DNA from: JABFSA01 sp963827515
Lineage (GTDB): Bacteria; Acidobacteriota; Vicinamibacteria; Vicinamibacterales; UBA2999
NCBI GenBank assembly: GCA_963827515.1
Contig: CAWHBF010000023.1
Coordinates: 496,001 to 560,000 of the forward strand
Length of the DNA stretch: 64,000 bases
Reading direction: 5' to 3'
Made by a program: the position numbers and the translations under genes. Below are positions 41,168-50,249 of this stretch, piece by piece (position 1 is the stretch's first letter; each line of letters opens with the position of its first letter). Below the pieces are notes generated by a model. That model did not search any database. It was not told the origin of the DNA and saw nothing but the letters and a program-made list of their open reading frames with translations.

Positions 41168-42598
41168 TCAATTCTGCAACTTGAACTTCGCATTTCGAAT
41201 CTCTTCATCCTTCGACGGTGCCAGGTCCACCTCGATGCCGCGCCACTTCTGCTGTCGGAATCGCATGACGCTCAGCGCGCACCGTGTCATGTGACCGATC
41301 AAGATGGCGGTCCATACCCACTCGGCCGTGAGCCCCGTCGTGGCCCCGAGCACCGTGCAAATGCCGATGGGAACCATCACTTGCGACAGGATTGAAATAT
41401 ACAAAGGACTGCGTGTGTCGCCGCTGCCCTGAAGCCCGCCGGTGTAGCTCAAGGCCACGGTGATAAAGAAGCCTGAGACGCTCAAGTAGCGGAGGAGGGT
41501 TTCCCCGATGTCGATCACCAGCACATCGGTCATGCCAAAAAAGGCCAGCAGATAGCGTGGGACGAGCAGGAACGTCATGCCGACGACGGCAGCCACGCCG
41601 AGGCCGATGTGGGACGCTACACGTACGCCCTCGATCGCTCGCTCCGGCTTCCGCGCGCCGAGATTCTGCCCGGCGATGGTGGCGGCAGCGCCCATCAGTC
41701 CGACAGACGTCCAGGTGATCAGGGAGAACAACTGCGCGTAGCCGACGGTGTAGGCCGCCTGAGCTGCCGCGCTGTGTTCCAGCGCTCCGATGAAGCGGAG
41801 CATCAGGACGCCTCCGATGTTCATCGCGATTCCCTGCACACCGGTCGGCAGTCCGAACTTGAACAGCGAGCGGATGACGGCGAAATCCGGACGCCGGTCC
41901 ATGCCAGGCTCGAAGTGGATCACCGACTCCGGTCGAAGGAGACGCCACATGCCGTAGGCCGACACGAGACTGCTGCTCGCCACGGTGCCGTACGCGGCGC
42001 CCACTGCGCCATAGGCTGGAATCAGCACGATGTTGAAAAGAATCGTCAGCGCGGTCATCGCGACACCGAGACGGAGCGGCGTGTGCGGATCCCCTGCGGC
42101 GCGGAACGCGCCACCGAGCATGAAGAACATCATCATGCCGATGATTCCGACGAACATCGTGCGGAGGAACGGCAGCGCCTCGGCATGCACCTCCGGTGCC
42201 GTGTTGACCAGATTGAGCAGGCTGGGCGCGGCAACCCATCCGGCGGCGCCCAGGACGACGGCCATGCCCGCCGCGGTGAGAAACGACTGGTACACGACAC
42301 GATTGACCTTGTCGGGCTCATTCGCTCCCGCGAATCGCGCCACCAGGATCGCCATGCCGGTGAACACCGACGTACTGAAGACGATCACGACGATGATGAT
42401 CTGCCAGCTGACGCCGATGGCGGCGTTGCCGGTATAGCCGACGAAGTGTCCGACCATCGCGTGGTCGATGATGCCCTGCAAACCGGCGATGATGTTCTGC
42501 AACATCGTCGGCCACGCCAGGCGCCAGACAGCCGGACGGATGGGGCCTTCTATGATTGAACGATCGAAGGTCTTTCGTTGAGGCGGGGATCCGGCCAT
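41168..42598 (-). CDS. MATE family efflux transporter
   Basis: 476 aa, ATG 42598. Twelve membrane helices in two homologous halves; PTMLQNIIAGLQGIIDHAMVGHFVG in helix 1 and FFMLGGAFRAAGDPHTPL and SYTGGLQGSGDTRSPLY at equivalent places of each half are typical of the NorM/DinF superfamily. It exports drugs or metabolites in exchange for sodium or protons. The last ten residues, IRNAKFKLQN, are encoded by a decayed AT-rich repeat (41169-41201), so the repeat has supplied the current stop codon. Confidence 0.93.
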   Translation of the reverse strand: MAGSPPQRKTFDRSIIEGPIRPAVWRLAWPTMLQNIIAGLQGIIDHAMVGHFVGYTGNAAIGVSWQIIIVVIVFSTSVFTGMAILVARFAGANEPDKVNRVVYQSFLTAAGMAVVLGAAGWVAAPSLLNLVNTAPEVHAEALPFLRTMFVGIIGMMMFFMLGGAFRAAGDPHTPLRLGVAMTALTILFNIVLIPAYGAVGAAYGTVASSSLVSAYGMWRLLRPESVIHFEPGMDRRPDFAVIRSLFKFGLPTGVQGIAMNIGGVLMLRFIGALEHSAAAQAAYTVGYAQLFSLITWTSVGLMGAAATIAGQNLGARKPERAIEGVRVASHIGLGVAAVVGMTFLLVPRYLLAFFGMTDVLVIDIGETLLRYLSVSGFFITVALSYTGGLQGSGDTRSPLYISILSQVMVPIGICTVLGATTGLTAEWVWTAILIGHMTRCALSVMRFRQQKWRGIEVDLAPSKDEEIRNAKFKLQN

Positions 42599-42689
42599 TC
42601 GGAATGCGTCTCGGCGAGTCTACTATGGAAGACTGTACCGCCAGGCGGGCATCTTGCACGGGTGTGCAAAACGTGCTGAAGTCGCACTC

Positions 42690-43583
42690 TTGAGTACACA
42701 GACAGAATCCGCCACGGGGGCATCGAGGCGAATCAAGGAACTCGAGGTCATGGTCGCCGACGTGATCGTCGAGACACCAGACACGTCAACGCTCGTCCTT
42801 TTCACGGGCAACGACCGGCTCGACTACAAGGCCGGCCACTTTCTGACGATCGATCCGCACCAGTTCGAAGCGCTCGACCGGTTTACGTGCTTTCTCGAGC
42901 ACCTGAAAGGCAAGGCTGAACCACCGCGCGCCTATTCGATGTGCTCGGCGCCGCACGAGCGCTATCTCGCCGTGACGGTGAAGGAAGAACGGTTCGTACC
43001 GAACGTCACGAAGTATCCGCCCTTGCTATCGCCGCTCCTCGTCAAGCGCACGGTGCGGGGGATGGGTCTGGTCGTGACGGGCTTCACAGGCCCCTATACG
43101 CTTCCTGCCGACGTGACCTCGCAGACCGATCATCTGGTACACGTGTGCGCGGGATCTGGCAGCGTGCCGAACCTGTCAATCCTGAAGTTCGCGCTCGAAC
43201 ACCACCCCGGACTCCGGCACACGTTCATCTACTCCAACAAGACCTGGAACGATGTGATCTTCCGAGACACGCTCACCAAACTCGCCGCCGGCCACCCCGA
43301 TCGGTTGAAGGTTGTCCATACGCTGACGCGCGAAGAGGACGCCTCGATCCACGGACCCGGTGTGCGGAAGGGTCGCGTGGACACCACGCTTCTGACGGAG
43401 CTGATTCCAGACCCGACAGCGTGCCTCGTCTACCTCTGCGGGCCCGGTATCTCGAAGTTCGATCGGGAGGCAGCGAAGGAACAGGGCACCACGCCGCAGC
43501 CGCGCTTCATCGAAGCCGCTCTCGCCAGCCTGAAGGCGATTGGCGTCCCTGACAAGAGAATCAAGCGCGAGTCCTACGGGTAG
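42690..43583 (+). CDS. Ferredoxin-NADP reductase-like flavoprotein
   Basis: 297 aa if TTG 42690 is the start (ATG 42750 would cut into the first strand). FAD-binding RAYSMCSAPHE at about 80-90, a phosphate loop region GPYTLPAD, NAD(P)-binding CAGSGSVPNLSILKFAL and the late LVYLCGPGISKFD are typical of the plant-type reductase family, such as the reductase partners of ring-hydroxylating oxygenases. It has no 2Fe-2S domain, so it must pass electrons to a separate partner. No oxygenase is adjacent. It is divergent from the MATE gene. Confidence 0.85.
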   Translation: MSTQTESATGASRRIKELEVMVADVIVETPDTSTLVLFTGNDRLDYKAGHFLTIDPHQFEALDRFTCFLEHLKGKAEPPRAYSMCSAPHERYLAVTVKEERFVPNVTKYPPLLSPLLVKRTVRGMGLVVTGFTGPYTLPADVTSQTDHLVHVCAGSGSVPNLSILKFALEHHPGLRHTFIYSNKTWNDVIFRDTLTKLAAGHPDRLKVVHTLTREEDASIHGPGVRKGRVDTTLLTELIPDPTACLVYLCGPGISKFDREAAKEQGTTPQPRFIEAALASLKAIGVPDKRIKRESYG

Positions 43584-43660
43584 TCATTGCACTAGAGATC
43601 GTCTCAGGAAGTACAAGTCCCATCAGACCGTAACCCCACGAGTTGGAGAAGGAGAGCATC

Positions 43661-43948
43661 ATGATCGTCGTTCGTAACTGCTTCGTCTGTAAGCCGGGGA
43701 ATGCAAGCAAGCTTGCCGCCCAATTGAAAGACGCGGCAGCCGCGGCTCCTGGCCTCGCCAGTTTCCGCGTGCTCACCGATCTCACGGGAGATTTCAATCG
43801 CGTCGTTCTGGAGTACGAAGCGCAGAACATCGGGGAGTTCGACGCCCGTATGAAGGACTACGCCACGAACGAGGCGTTCCGCAGCAAGATGAAGGGGTAC
43901 ACCGACCTCTATGTCACCGGTCACCGGGAGATTCTCCAGATCGCGTAG
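43661..43948 (+). CDS. Small dimeric alpha/beta-barrel (ABM/NIPSNAP-like) protein
   Basis: 95 aa from ATG 43661, with GGAGAAGGAGAG upstream. MIVVRNCFVCKPGNASKLAAQLKDAAA is the first strand and helix of a ferredoxin-like barrel; the two Cys (NCFVCKPG) could bind a ligand but may be incidental. VVLEYEAQNIGEFDARMKDY fits the antibiotic-biosynthesis monooxygenase fold. These cytoplasmic proteins oxidise or bind small molecules. It may be expressed alone; function unknown. Confidence 0.7.
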   Translation: MIVVRNCFVCKPGNASKLAAQLKDAAAAAPGLASFRVLTDLTGDFNRVVLEYEAQNIGEFDARMKDYATNEAFRSKMKGYTDLYVTGHREILQIA

Positions 43949-44089
43949 TGTGGGGCCACACGGGGCGGCCATCGACAGGCACGATGGCCACCCTCTGAGG
44001 CGATGACTCGCACGCGACGCACGGCGCTGGGTCGCCGGGCTTCGTGCCGGTGATCAGCGACCACTCCGGCAATCGGCGGTTCCGTTCTG

Positions 44090-45115
44090 CTACCTGACCG
44101 CGATCGGCCGCACGGGCGACCCCGTGGCACCCTTGATCCGCTCGGTGAGATTCAGATACAGGAACTCGTACACACGGTCGCGCGCCAGCTCTCGCAGATC
44201 CATGTTCTCGAGCATCATGACCCCGCCGAAGAGCAGCTCGTGGTGCACGTTACCCAGCTCCGGCCGGACCGGCGGCTGGATCGTCACACAGCAACTGTCG
44301 GCGCCGACCATCGATGCCTTCTTTTCCACGGCCCAGCGCGACACGTCGACGCCGATGCCCGGGGATCCCTGGTTCTCCCCGACGAAGAACCGCGCATCGT
44401 TGTACTTCTGCGGGTTGCCCCAATTCGCCGCCCACCCATAGTTGAACAGAATGGCGTCGCCCGGCTCGATGCTGTTTTCGCTGACGCCCTGCTTCGCCAG
44501 CGCCCCGCGCACGTCGGCGAGCGTCACCTCGTAGCGGCTGTCGAGCACCGGCACGCCTTTGTAGCCGGCGACGTCGATGAGGATGCCGCGCGTGACGATC
44601 GGTTTCACGTGCTCGACGCCAAGCGCTTCCAGGCCTCCCAGCCCGCGGTTCGCGCCGGTCACCTCCTCCTGCGTGAACCCGTTGTAGTAGACGTTCTTCA
44701 ACGTGCCGTCGGCCATCCGCACGACCCGCCCCTGGTGGCCGAAGGCGTCGAACTGCGTGCCCATCTGGCCGATGTAGCCCGTGAAATACTCCTGCTGGGC
44801 GAACCCCTGCCCCTCCTTCTGCGGCACCGGCGCGACATGGGTGATCAGATAAAACGGCCGATTACCGTACTGCGGCATGTTCGGCTCGTAGATGTGCCCG
44901 AGCTCGTACGTCTGGCCGGTCTTCGGGATGCGAAGGGCCTTGAGAATCTTGTCCGGCGTGATCAGGTTCGAGTTGCCGGCCTGATCCTTCGCGCCGTGCG
45001 GCGAGGGCCACCACGGACCCTTCTCGCGCGTCTGCGCGACGAGCACGCTTCCCATCACAAGCACGATGAACGTCGAGAACGCAGTGAGACGCGTGATGCT
45101 CCGTGCGGTGATCAT
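44090..45115 (-). CDS. Exported cyclase-family (kynurenine formamidase-like) enzyme
   Basis: 341 aa from ATG 45115, with GGAGGAG directly upstream. It has a signal peptide (residues 1-27). The cyclase-family metal site, usually HxGTHxDxxxH, reads GQMGTQFDAFGHQG: the first two His of the canonical motif are Gly/Gln, while D and the last H are kept. Later, VGADSCCV and HHELLFGGVMMLENMDL match the family. It probably hydrolyses an amide or ester in the periplasm; the altered site may mean a different metal or substrate. Confidence 0.85.
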   Translation of the reverse strand: MITARSITRLTAFSTFIVLVMGSVLVAQTREKGPWWPSPHGAKDQAGNSNLITPDKILKALRIPKTGQTYELGHIYEPNMPQYGNRPFYLITHVAPVPQKEGQGFAQQEYFTGYIGQMGTQFDAFGHQGRVVRMADGTLKNVYYNGFTQEEVTGANRGLGGLEALGVEHVKPIVTRGILIDVAGYKGVPVLDSRYEVTLADVRGALAKQGVSENSIEPGDAILFNYGWAANWGNPQKYNDARFFVGENQGSPGIGVDVSRWAVEKKASMVGADSCCVTIQPPVRPELGNVHHELLFGGVMMLENMDLRELARDRVYEFLYLNLTERIKGATGSPVRPIAVR

Positions 45116-45228
45116 GACTCCTCCATGTGGACGCTGCATTGACGTCGGTTACCGGCGGAACCCGGGTTACATGTCGGCGAGGCCGCTCAGTCGCTCGAGC
45201 GTACGCGTGTTCTGCACCTGCTGCCCGT

Positions 45229-45525
45229 TCAGCGTGGCGGAAACAGGAGCGTCACCTGTGCGCCGTTGATGTCGAAGTTCCGCATGAACGATCCCCCGAG
45301 ACGATAGGCGATACTAGGCGCCGGAGCAGGGCCGCCGGCCGGAGGTACCGCTCCACGACCTCCCGCCGGTTGAGGGGCCGCGCCGGGGGGCACCGGCACG
45401 AAGGGGCCGGCAGGGACCATCGCTGCCGACGTGATGGTCGCCTGCGGAAGCGTCAACGAGGAGAGTCGTTCGCAGGGCGCCGTAGCGGCTTGCCCCAGCA
45501 GCATCAGAGTCATCAGACTGAACAT
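45229..45525 (-). pseudogene. Truncated tannase/feruloyl-esterase-like N-terminus
   Basis: 98 aa from ATG 45525, with GGGAGG seven bases upstream, then a signal peptide (MFSLMTLMLLGQAATA) and CERLSSLTLPQATITSAAMV, which closely resembles the mature start of secreted tannase/feruloyl esterases (500+ aa). After a Gly/Pro/Ala-rich stretch it ends as YRLGGSFMRNFDINGAQVTL without any esterase domain. In another frame the DNA continues as SATLNGQQVQNTRTLERLSG to a stop near 45169, so a frameshift near the end is possible. Either a remnant fused to foreign sequence or a small secreted protein. Confidence 0.5.
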
Positions 45526-45794
45526 GGTGCGCCTCCCGTAGACCGCGTAACGATGAGCGCACCCATTGTAGCCGTCTCGCCGAGAATGGCGGCGTTCGCG
45601 AGACTCTTTGCGCCGGCACACCGACCGTGAGCGTCGCGGTGAAACGATGGCGTCCCTCGTTGACGGACAGTGCATGACGCATCGTGACGACAAGCGCTTC
45701 GAACCGGACGTCTTTCTGGGCTATACTCCGCCGCGATCGTCCGCCGTTGACGACACGCGCTGTCCCTGCAGCGCCCGCTGAGAAGGAGATACGT

Positions 45795-46676
45795 ATGACG
45801 CGCCGTGTGCTCGTGCTGGGATTCATCGTCGCCGCGGGGGCCCTCGGCGTCGTCGTCGCGCAGCAGCCGCCCCTCGGCAAGATCGAGAAGATCGCCGACG
45901 GCCTCTACCGGATACCCGGCCAGGGTGGAGCGACGGCGGTCTACGAGGCCGCCAACGGCGTCGTCCTCGTCGATACGAAGCTCGCCAACAACGGCCAGGG
46001 CATCCTCGACCAGGTCCGGGCCGTGACGAGCAAGCCGGTCACGATGATCATCAACACGCACACGCACGGCGATCACACTGGCAGCAACATGTTCTTCCCG
46101 GCCAGTGTTGAATTCGTCGCGCACGAGAACACGAAAGCGAACATGGAGAAGATGCCGGTCTTCCAGGAGGCGGCCAACAAGCACGGGCTCCCCGACCGGA
46201 CGTACGGGGATCGCCTCACGCTGCTCGGCGGGAACGACGCCATCGACCTGTACTACTTCGGCGCGGCGCACACCAACGGCGATACGTTCGTCGTGTTCCG
46301 AAACCGCCGGGTCATGCATGCCGGGGACGTGTTCGCGAATACGGCGCAGCCCTTTATCGACCCGGCTAACGGCGGCAGCGGGGTGGCCTACGGGGAGACC
46401 ATCGGCAAGGCAGCGGCCGCGATCAAGAATGTGGATACCGTGATTACGGGTCACACCGACGTCAAGAAGTGGCAGGACTTCGTCGACTTCGGCGAGTTCA
46501 ACCGGCTATTCCTCGAGCACGCGCGCGCGTCGCTCAAAGCCGGGAAGACGCCCGAGCAGGCGATGGCCGATCTGAGGCTGCCTGACAAGTTCAAGGGCTA
46601 CACGCTCACCGGCGGACGCGGCGGAGCCGGCGGCAACTTCGGCGTCATCTACCAGGAACTGCAGAAGGGTCGCTAG
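45795..46676 (+). CDS. Exported MBL-fold metallohydrolase
   Basis: 293 aa from ATG 45795 with AAGGAG nine bases upstream. Signal peptide 1-23 (RVLVLGFIVAAGALGVVVA). Zinc site: NTHTHGDHTGSN, then AAHTNGDT, VMHAGDVF and VITGHTDV. It is therefore a periplasmic hydrolase of the B-type beta-lactamase superfamily, more like quorum-quenching or scavenging enzymes than true beta-lactamases. It is divergent from the truncated esterase gene across a 269-base gap. Confidence 0.9.
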   Translation: MTRRVLVLGFIVAAGALGVVVAQQPPLGKIEKIADGLYRIPGQGGATAVYEAANGVVLVDTKLANNGQGILDQVRAVTSKPVTMIINTHTHGDHTGSNMFFPASVEFVAHENTKANMEKMPVFQEAANKHGLPDRTYGDRLTLLGGNDAIDLYYFGAAHTNGDTFVVFRNRRVMHAGDVFANTAQPFIDPANGGSGVAYGETIGKAAAAIKNVDTVITGHTDVKKWQDFVDFGEFNRLFLEHARASLKAGKTPEQAMADLRLPDKFKGYTLTGGRGGAGGNFGVIYQELQKGR

Positions 46677-46723
46677 ACGGCATCCCTCTCGAGGCTGGCG
46701 CGCTACATCCAGATGAAAACCGT

Positions 46724-48628
46724 TTAGACGTCCAGTTCCTGCGCCTGATCGGCCCGCTCCATGATGAAGCGGAAGCGCGCGGACGCGTCTTTCCCCATCA
46801 GCTCGTTGATCACGCGGTCGGTCACGATCTGATCGACAACTTCGACACGCAACAGCCGTCGAGTCTTCGGGCTCAGTGTCGTTTCCCACAACACCTTCGG
46901 CATCATCTCGCCGAGCCCCTTGAAACGCGTGATGTCCGGGTGGCTGCGGCCGTTGCCATACTGCTTCAGGATCCGATCGCGATGGTCGTCGTCCAGGGCC
47001 CAGTGCGTCTCTTTGCCGATGTCGATCCGGTAGAGGGGCGGCTGCGCCAGGAAAACCTTGCCGTTGGCGATCAGCTGCGGAATGTGCCTGTAGAGGAACG
47101 TCAGCAGCAACGTCGCGATGTGATGGCCGTCGGAATCGGCGTCGGCCAGGATGATGACCTTTCCGTATCGCAGCCGGCTGAGGTCGAAGTTCTTCCCCAT
47201 CCCGCAGCCGAGCGCGGTGACGAGATCGGCCAGCTCTTTGTTCTCGAGCACCTTGGCAAGCGTCATGCCTTCCGTGTTCATGACCTTGCCGCGCAGCGGC
47301 AGGATGGCTTGCTTGCCACGATCTCGCCCCTGCTTGGCAGAACCTCCGGCAGAATCGCCTTCGACGACGAAGAGCTCGGTGTCGTCACGACCGGCGCCCG
47401 TGCAGTCACTCAGTTTGCCTGGCAGATTCAGACGCCCGGTCGTTGCGGTCTTGCGCGTGACCTCCGCCTGCGCGGCCCGGCTGGCCTCTCGCGCTCGGGC
47501 AGCCAGGATGACGCGCCCGACGATCGCCTCGGCGATCGTCCTGTTGTGGTTGAGCCAGTGCTCGAGGGCCGGACGCACGGCCGAGTCGATAGCCGACGTC
47601 AGCTCGGGATTGTTCAACCGATCTTTGGTCTGCCCCTGGAACTGCGGCTCCTGAATGAAGATGCTGACGACGCCGGAGAGCCCCTCTCGGATGTCCTCGG
47701 CTACGAGCGTGACGCCTTTCGGCGACAGGTTGTGCGTCTCGATGTAGTTGCGCATCGCCTTCCCGAGGCCCGCGCGCAGCCCGTTCTCGTGCGTGCCGCC
47801 GGAGGCTGTCGGGATGCCGTTGACGTAGCTGCGAACGTGCTCGTCAGTCGCCTCCGTCCACTGCAGCACGAGGTCGAGCCGTGGTTCGCTGTCGCGTGAC
47901 TGGACGAACGGCACATCGTGAACCGGCTTTGCTCCGCGCTCCGTCACGATCTTGTTGAGGTAGTCGGACAGTCCCTCCTCGTGGTGGAAGACCTCCTTCG
48001 TCCGCTCGCCCTCGTTCTCGAACATGACGCGGACACCCTTGTGGATGTAGCTGGCCACCTCGAGACGTTCGCGGATCGTCGCCGGATCGAACTCCACCTT
48101 CGGGAAGATCGTCGGATCTGGGCGAAAGAAGACGGTCGTGCCGGTACCACGCGCGGCACCGGTTTTTCTGAGCGTGCCGGTCGGGTGTCCGCGCTTGAAC
48201 GCCATTTCCCAGAGCGACCCATCACGTTTGACCGATGCCAGGAGCTCCGTTGAGAGCGCGTTGACCACGCTGGCACCGACGCCATGAAGCCCGCCCGATG
48301 TCTTGTAGCTGCCGTGCTCGAACTTTCCCCCGGCGTGGAGCACGGTGAAGATGACCTCGAGCGCGCTTTTCTTGGTCGAGGGATGTTTGTCCACGGGAAT
48401 CCCGCGGCCATCATCGGAAATCGTGACGGAGCTGCCGTCGGCGTGGAGGGTCAAGGCGATGTTCGACGCAAAGCCGTTCATCGCCTCGTCTATCGCGTTA
48501 TCGAGAATCTCCCACACCAGGTGGTGCAGGCCGGCGGTACCGACACCGCCGATGTACATACCGGGGCGCTTGCGAACCGGTTCGAGTCCCTCGAGGACGG
48601 TGATGTCTTTGGCGGTGTAGCTGCTCAC
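46724..48628 (-). CDS. parE: Type IIA topoisomerase B subunit (ParE/GyrB)
   Basis: 634 aa from GTG 48628, which overlaps the NYN gene stop (GTGA). GHKL ATPase: EILDNAIDEAMNG (catalytic Glu and Asn), DDGRGIPVD, GGLHGVGASVVNAL; then the TOPRIM core ELFVVEGDSAGGSA, PLRGKVMN and DADSDGHHI. Length and the partner parC upstream on the same strand favour topoisomerase IV, which separates daughter chromosomes; with no second pair in the window, gyrase cannot be excluded. Reading frame intact. Confidence 0.94.
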   Translation of the reverse strand: MSSYTAKDITVLEGLEPVRKRPGMYIGGVGTAGLHHLVWEILDNAIDEAMNGFASNIALTLHADGSSVTISDDGRGIPVDKHPSTKKSALEVIFTVLHAGGKFEHGSYKTSGGLHGVGASVVNALSTELLASVKRDGSLWEMAFKRGHPTGTLRKTGAARGTGTTVFFRPDPTIFPKVEFDPATIRERLEVASYIHKGVRVMFENEGERTKEVFHHEEGLSDYLNKIVTERGAKPVHDVPFVQSRDSEPRLDLVLQWTEATDEHVRSYVNGIPTASGGTHENGLRAGLGKAMRNYIETHNLSPKGVTLVAEDIREGLSGVVSIFIQEPQFQGQTKDRLNNPELTSAIDSAVRPALEHWLNHNRTIAEAIVGRVILAARAREASRAAQAEVTRKTATTGRLNLPGKLSDCTGAGRDDTELFVVEGDSAGGSAKQGRDRGKQAILPLRGKVMNTEGMTLAKVLENKELADLVTALGCGMGKNFDLSRLRYGKVIILADADSDGHHIATLLLTFLYRHIPQLIANGKVFLAQPPLYRIDIGKETHWALDDDHRDRILKQYGNGRSHPDITRFKGLGEMMPKVLWETTLSPKTRRLLRVEVVDQIVTDRVINELMGKDASARFRFIMERADQAQELDV

Positions 48629-50136
48629 GAACGTCCGGTCGCGACGGTCTTCGAGCGCACCGTCTTCCGCGCACGCGGCCGCGCAGGCCTCGCGGCTGTC
48701 GTTCCGGCACCGACAGCAGCCTTCACGGGCTCTCGTCTGCGAGACGACGACCGCTTTCGCGTAGTCACTGCCCCGCCGACGATGCCGGCGGCGGCAATCG
48801 CGGCGGCATTCTGCGTGGTTTCGCCGTCAGGTGGCTCCTCGACGACCAGCTCGGCCACGACCAACTCGACGTCGACAGACAGCACGTCAGACGCATCCGC
48901 GTCGACGACCAGTCCTTCGTTGCCGGGTTCGATTCGTTCGTTGCCGGGCTCGATCGGGCTGGGCGGGGCAAGCGCGGCGAGCTTCGGACCGGCGAACACG
49001 CGCACGGCGCCCTGCCGATCCCGCTCAACCCGAAGGATGCCTTCCTTACCCGCGGCACGGAGGAGGTCCACCACCGACGAAAACCCGTAGTGACGCTCGT
49101 CGAAGCCTTCGACGGCATTGCGAAGAAACTGCTTCGCCTGCCGCACGTACATCGGCCATCGCGGTGGCGGGACGGCACTGCTGAATGCCTTCTGCATCGC
49201 GCGCATGCCGTCCTGCATGGTCATCGGTGAAACGGGCAGCGCCTCTTCCTCACCGTCTGCTTGCGCGGACACGGCCGGCGGCGGTACGGCAGTCGCGGGC
49301 TCGGGCCTCGGTTCGACCGACGCCGAAGGCGCTGCGTGGATCACACCCTCCGCGTCTTCCCTGGCCTCTACGAGCATGCTCCGACCCGACTCGCGCAGCG
49401 TCACGGCGCCGGCTGCCGCCACCTTCTCCATGAAGTCGCGGAAGCTGCCCGCGCCGTACTCGCGCTCCGAGAACGTCGAGTCGAGCTGCAGCAGGGTGCT
49501 CTTGAGCAGACCGAGCTGCGGCGTCACCTCGCGGTCCGATAGGACCTTGAGCGCGCGCATGATGAGCGGCAGCGCCTTCGTGACCGGACTCGCGCCGGCA
49601 GCTGCGGAGGGTCTCGCTCCTCGTCCGGCCGGCCGGAAGCTGCTGCGGGTTCCGACGAGGTTCTCGTACGCGATGAACTCGTGACAGTTCTGCTGCATCG
49701 TGGCGCTCGTGAACTGGCGGCCGCCGACGACGATCACCTTGCGGCCGTACTGTTTGAGCTTCTCGACGAGCGAAATGAAATCGCTGTCGCCGCCGACGAT
49801 GACGAATGCGTTGATGTGGCTGTGCGTGAAGGCCATCTCGAGCGCGTCGAGGGCCATCGTGATGTCGGCGCCGTTCTTGTCGCCACCGGGAGTCATGTTG
49901 CGCTGCACCATGCGGATCGCGTGCTGCGTGAGCAGGCGGCTGTAGTCGCCCACGCGCTTCCAATCGCTGTACGCGATCTTCGTGACGATTTCGCCACGCT
50001 CCTTGATGGCATCGAGCACGAGGCCGATGTCGAACTGTCCGCCGATGGTGTTCTTGACGCCGATCTCGACGTTGTCGAAATCGATGAATACGGCGATTCG
50101 GGTACTCCGGGTATCTGATGTTGTTGTGACGTTCAT
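48625..50136 (-). CDS. NYN (LabA-like) ribonuclease domain with two LOTUS/OST-HTH domains
   Basis: 503 aa from ATG 50136; a longer in-frame extension belongs to the frameshifted end of parC. Residues 12-165 are an NYN nuclease domain with its acidic residues (FIDFDNVE, NGADITMALDA, GGDSDFISL). OST-HTH/LOTUS-like repeats are at about 185-260 (REVTPQLGLLKSTLLQLDSTFSEREYG) and 320-375 (MYVRQAKQFLRNAVEGFDERHYGFS); an acidic and then basic tail (KRSSSRRREPVK) follows. These proteins bind and cut RNA. It lies exactly between parC and parE and is translationally coupled to parE. Confidence 0.92.
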   Translation of the reverse strand: MNVTTTSDTRSTRIAVFIDFDNVEIGVKNTIGGQFDIGLVLDAIKERGEIVTKIAYSDWKRVGDYSRLLTQHAIRMVQRNMTPGGDKNGADITMALDALEMAFTHSHINAFVIVGGDSDFISLVEKLKQYGRKVIVVGGRQFTSATMQQNCHEFIAYENLVGTRSSFRPAGRGARPSAAAGASPVTKALPLIMRALKVLSDREVTPQLGLLKSTLLQLDSTFSEREYGAGSFRDFMEKVAAAGAVTLRESGRSMLVEAREDAEGVIHAAPSASVEPRPEPATAVPPPAVSAQADGEEEALPVSPMTMQDGMRAMQKAFSSAVPPPRWPMYVRQAKQFLRNAVEGFDERHYGFSSVVDLLRAAGKEGILRVERDRQGAVRVFAGPKLAALAPPSPIEPGNERIEPGNEGLVVDADASDVLSVDVELVVAELVVEEPPDGETTQNAAAIAAAGIVGGAVTTRKRSSSRRREPVKAAVGAGTTAARPARPRARKTVRSKTVATGRS

Positions 50137-50249
50137 TGAACTTTCGTGCGTCTGGCGACGCGAGCTGACATGCTGCAGGCGGGGCTCGTCGGGTGTCTCT
50201 CTGGAATGGGAATGGTTACCTGACCCCGTCCAGTATACGCCACGCCCGT

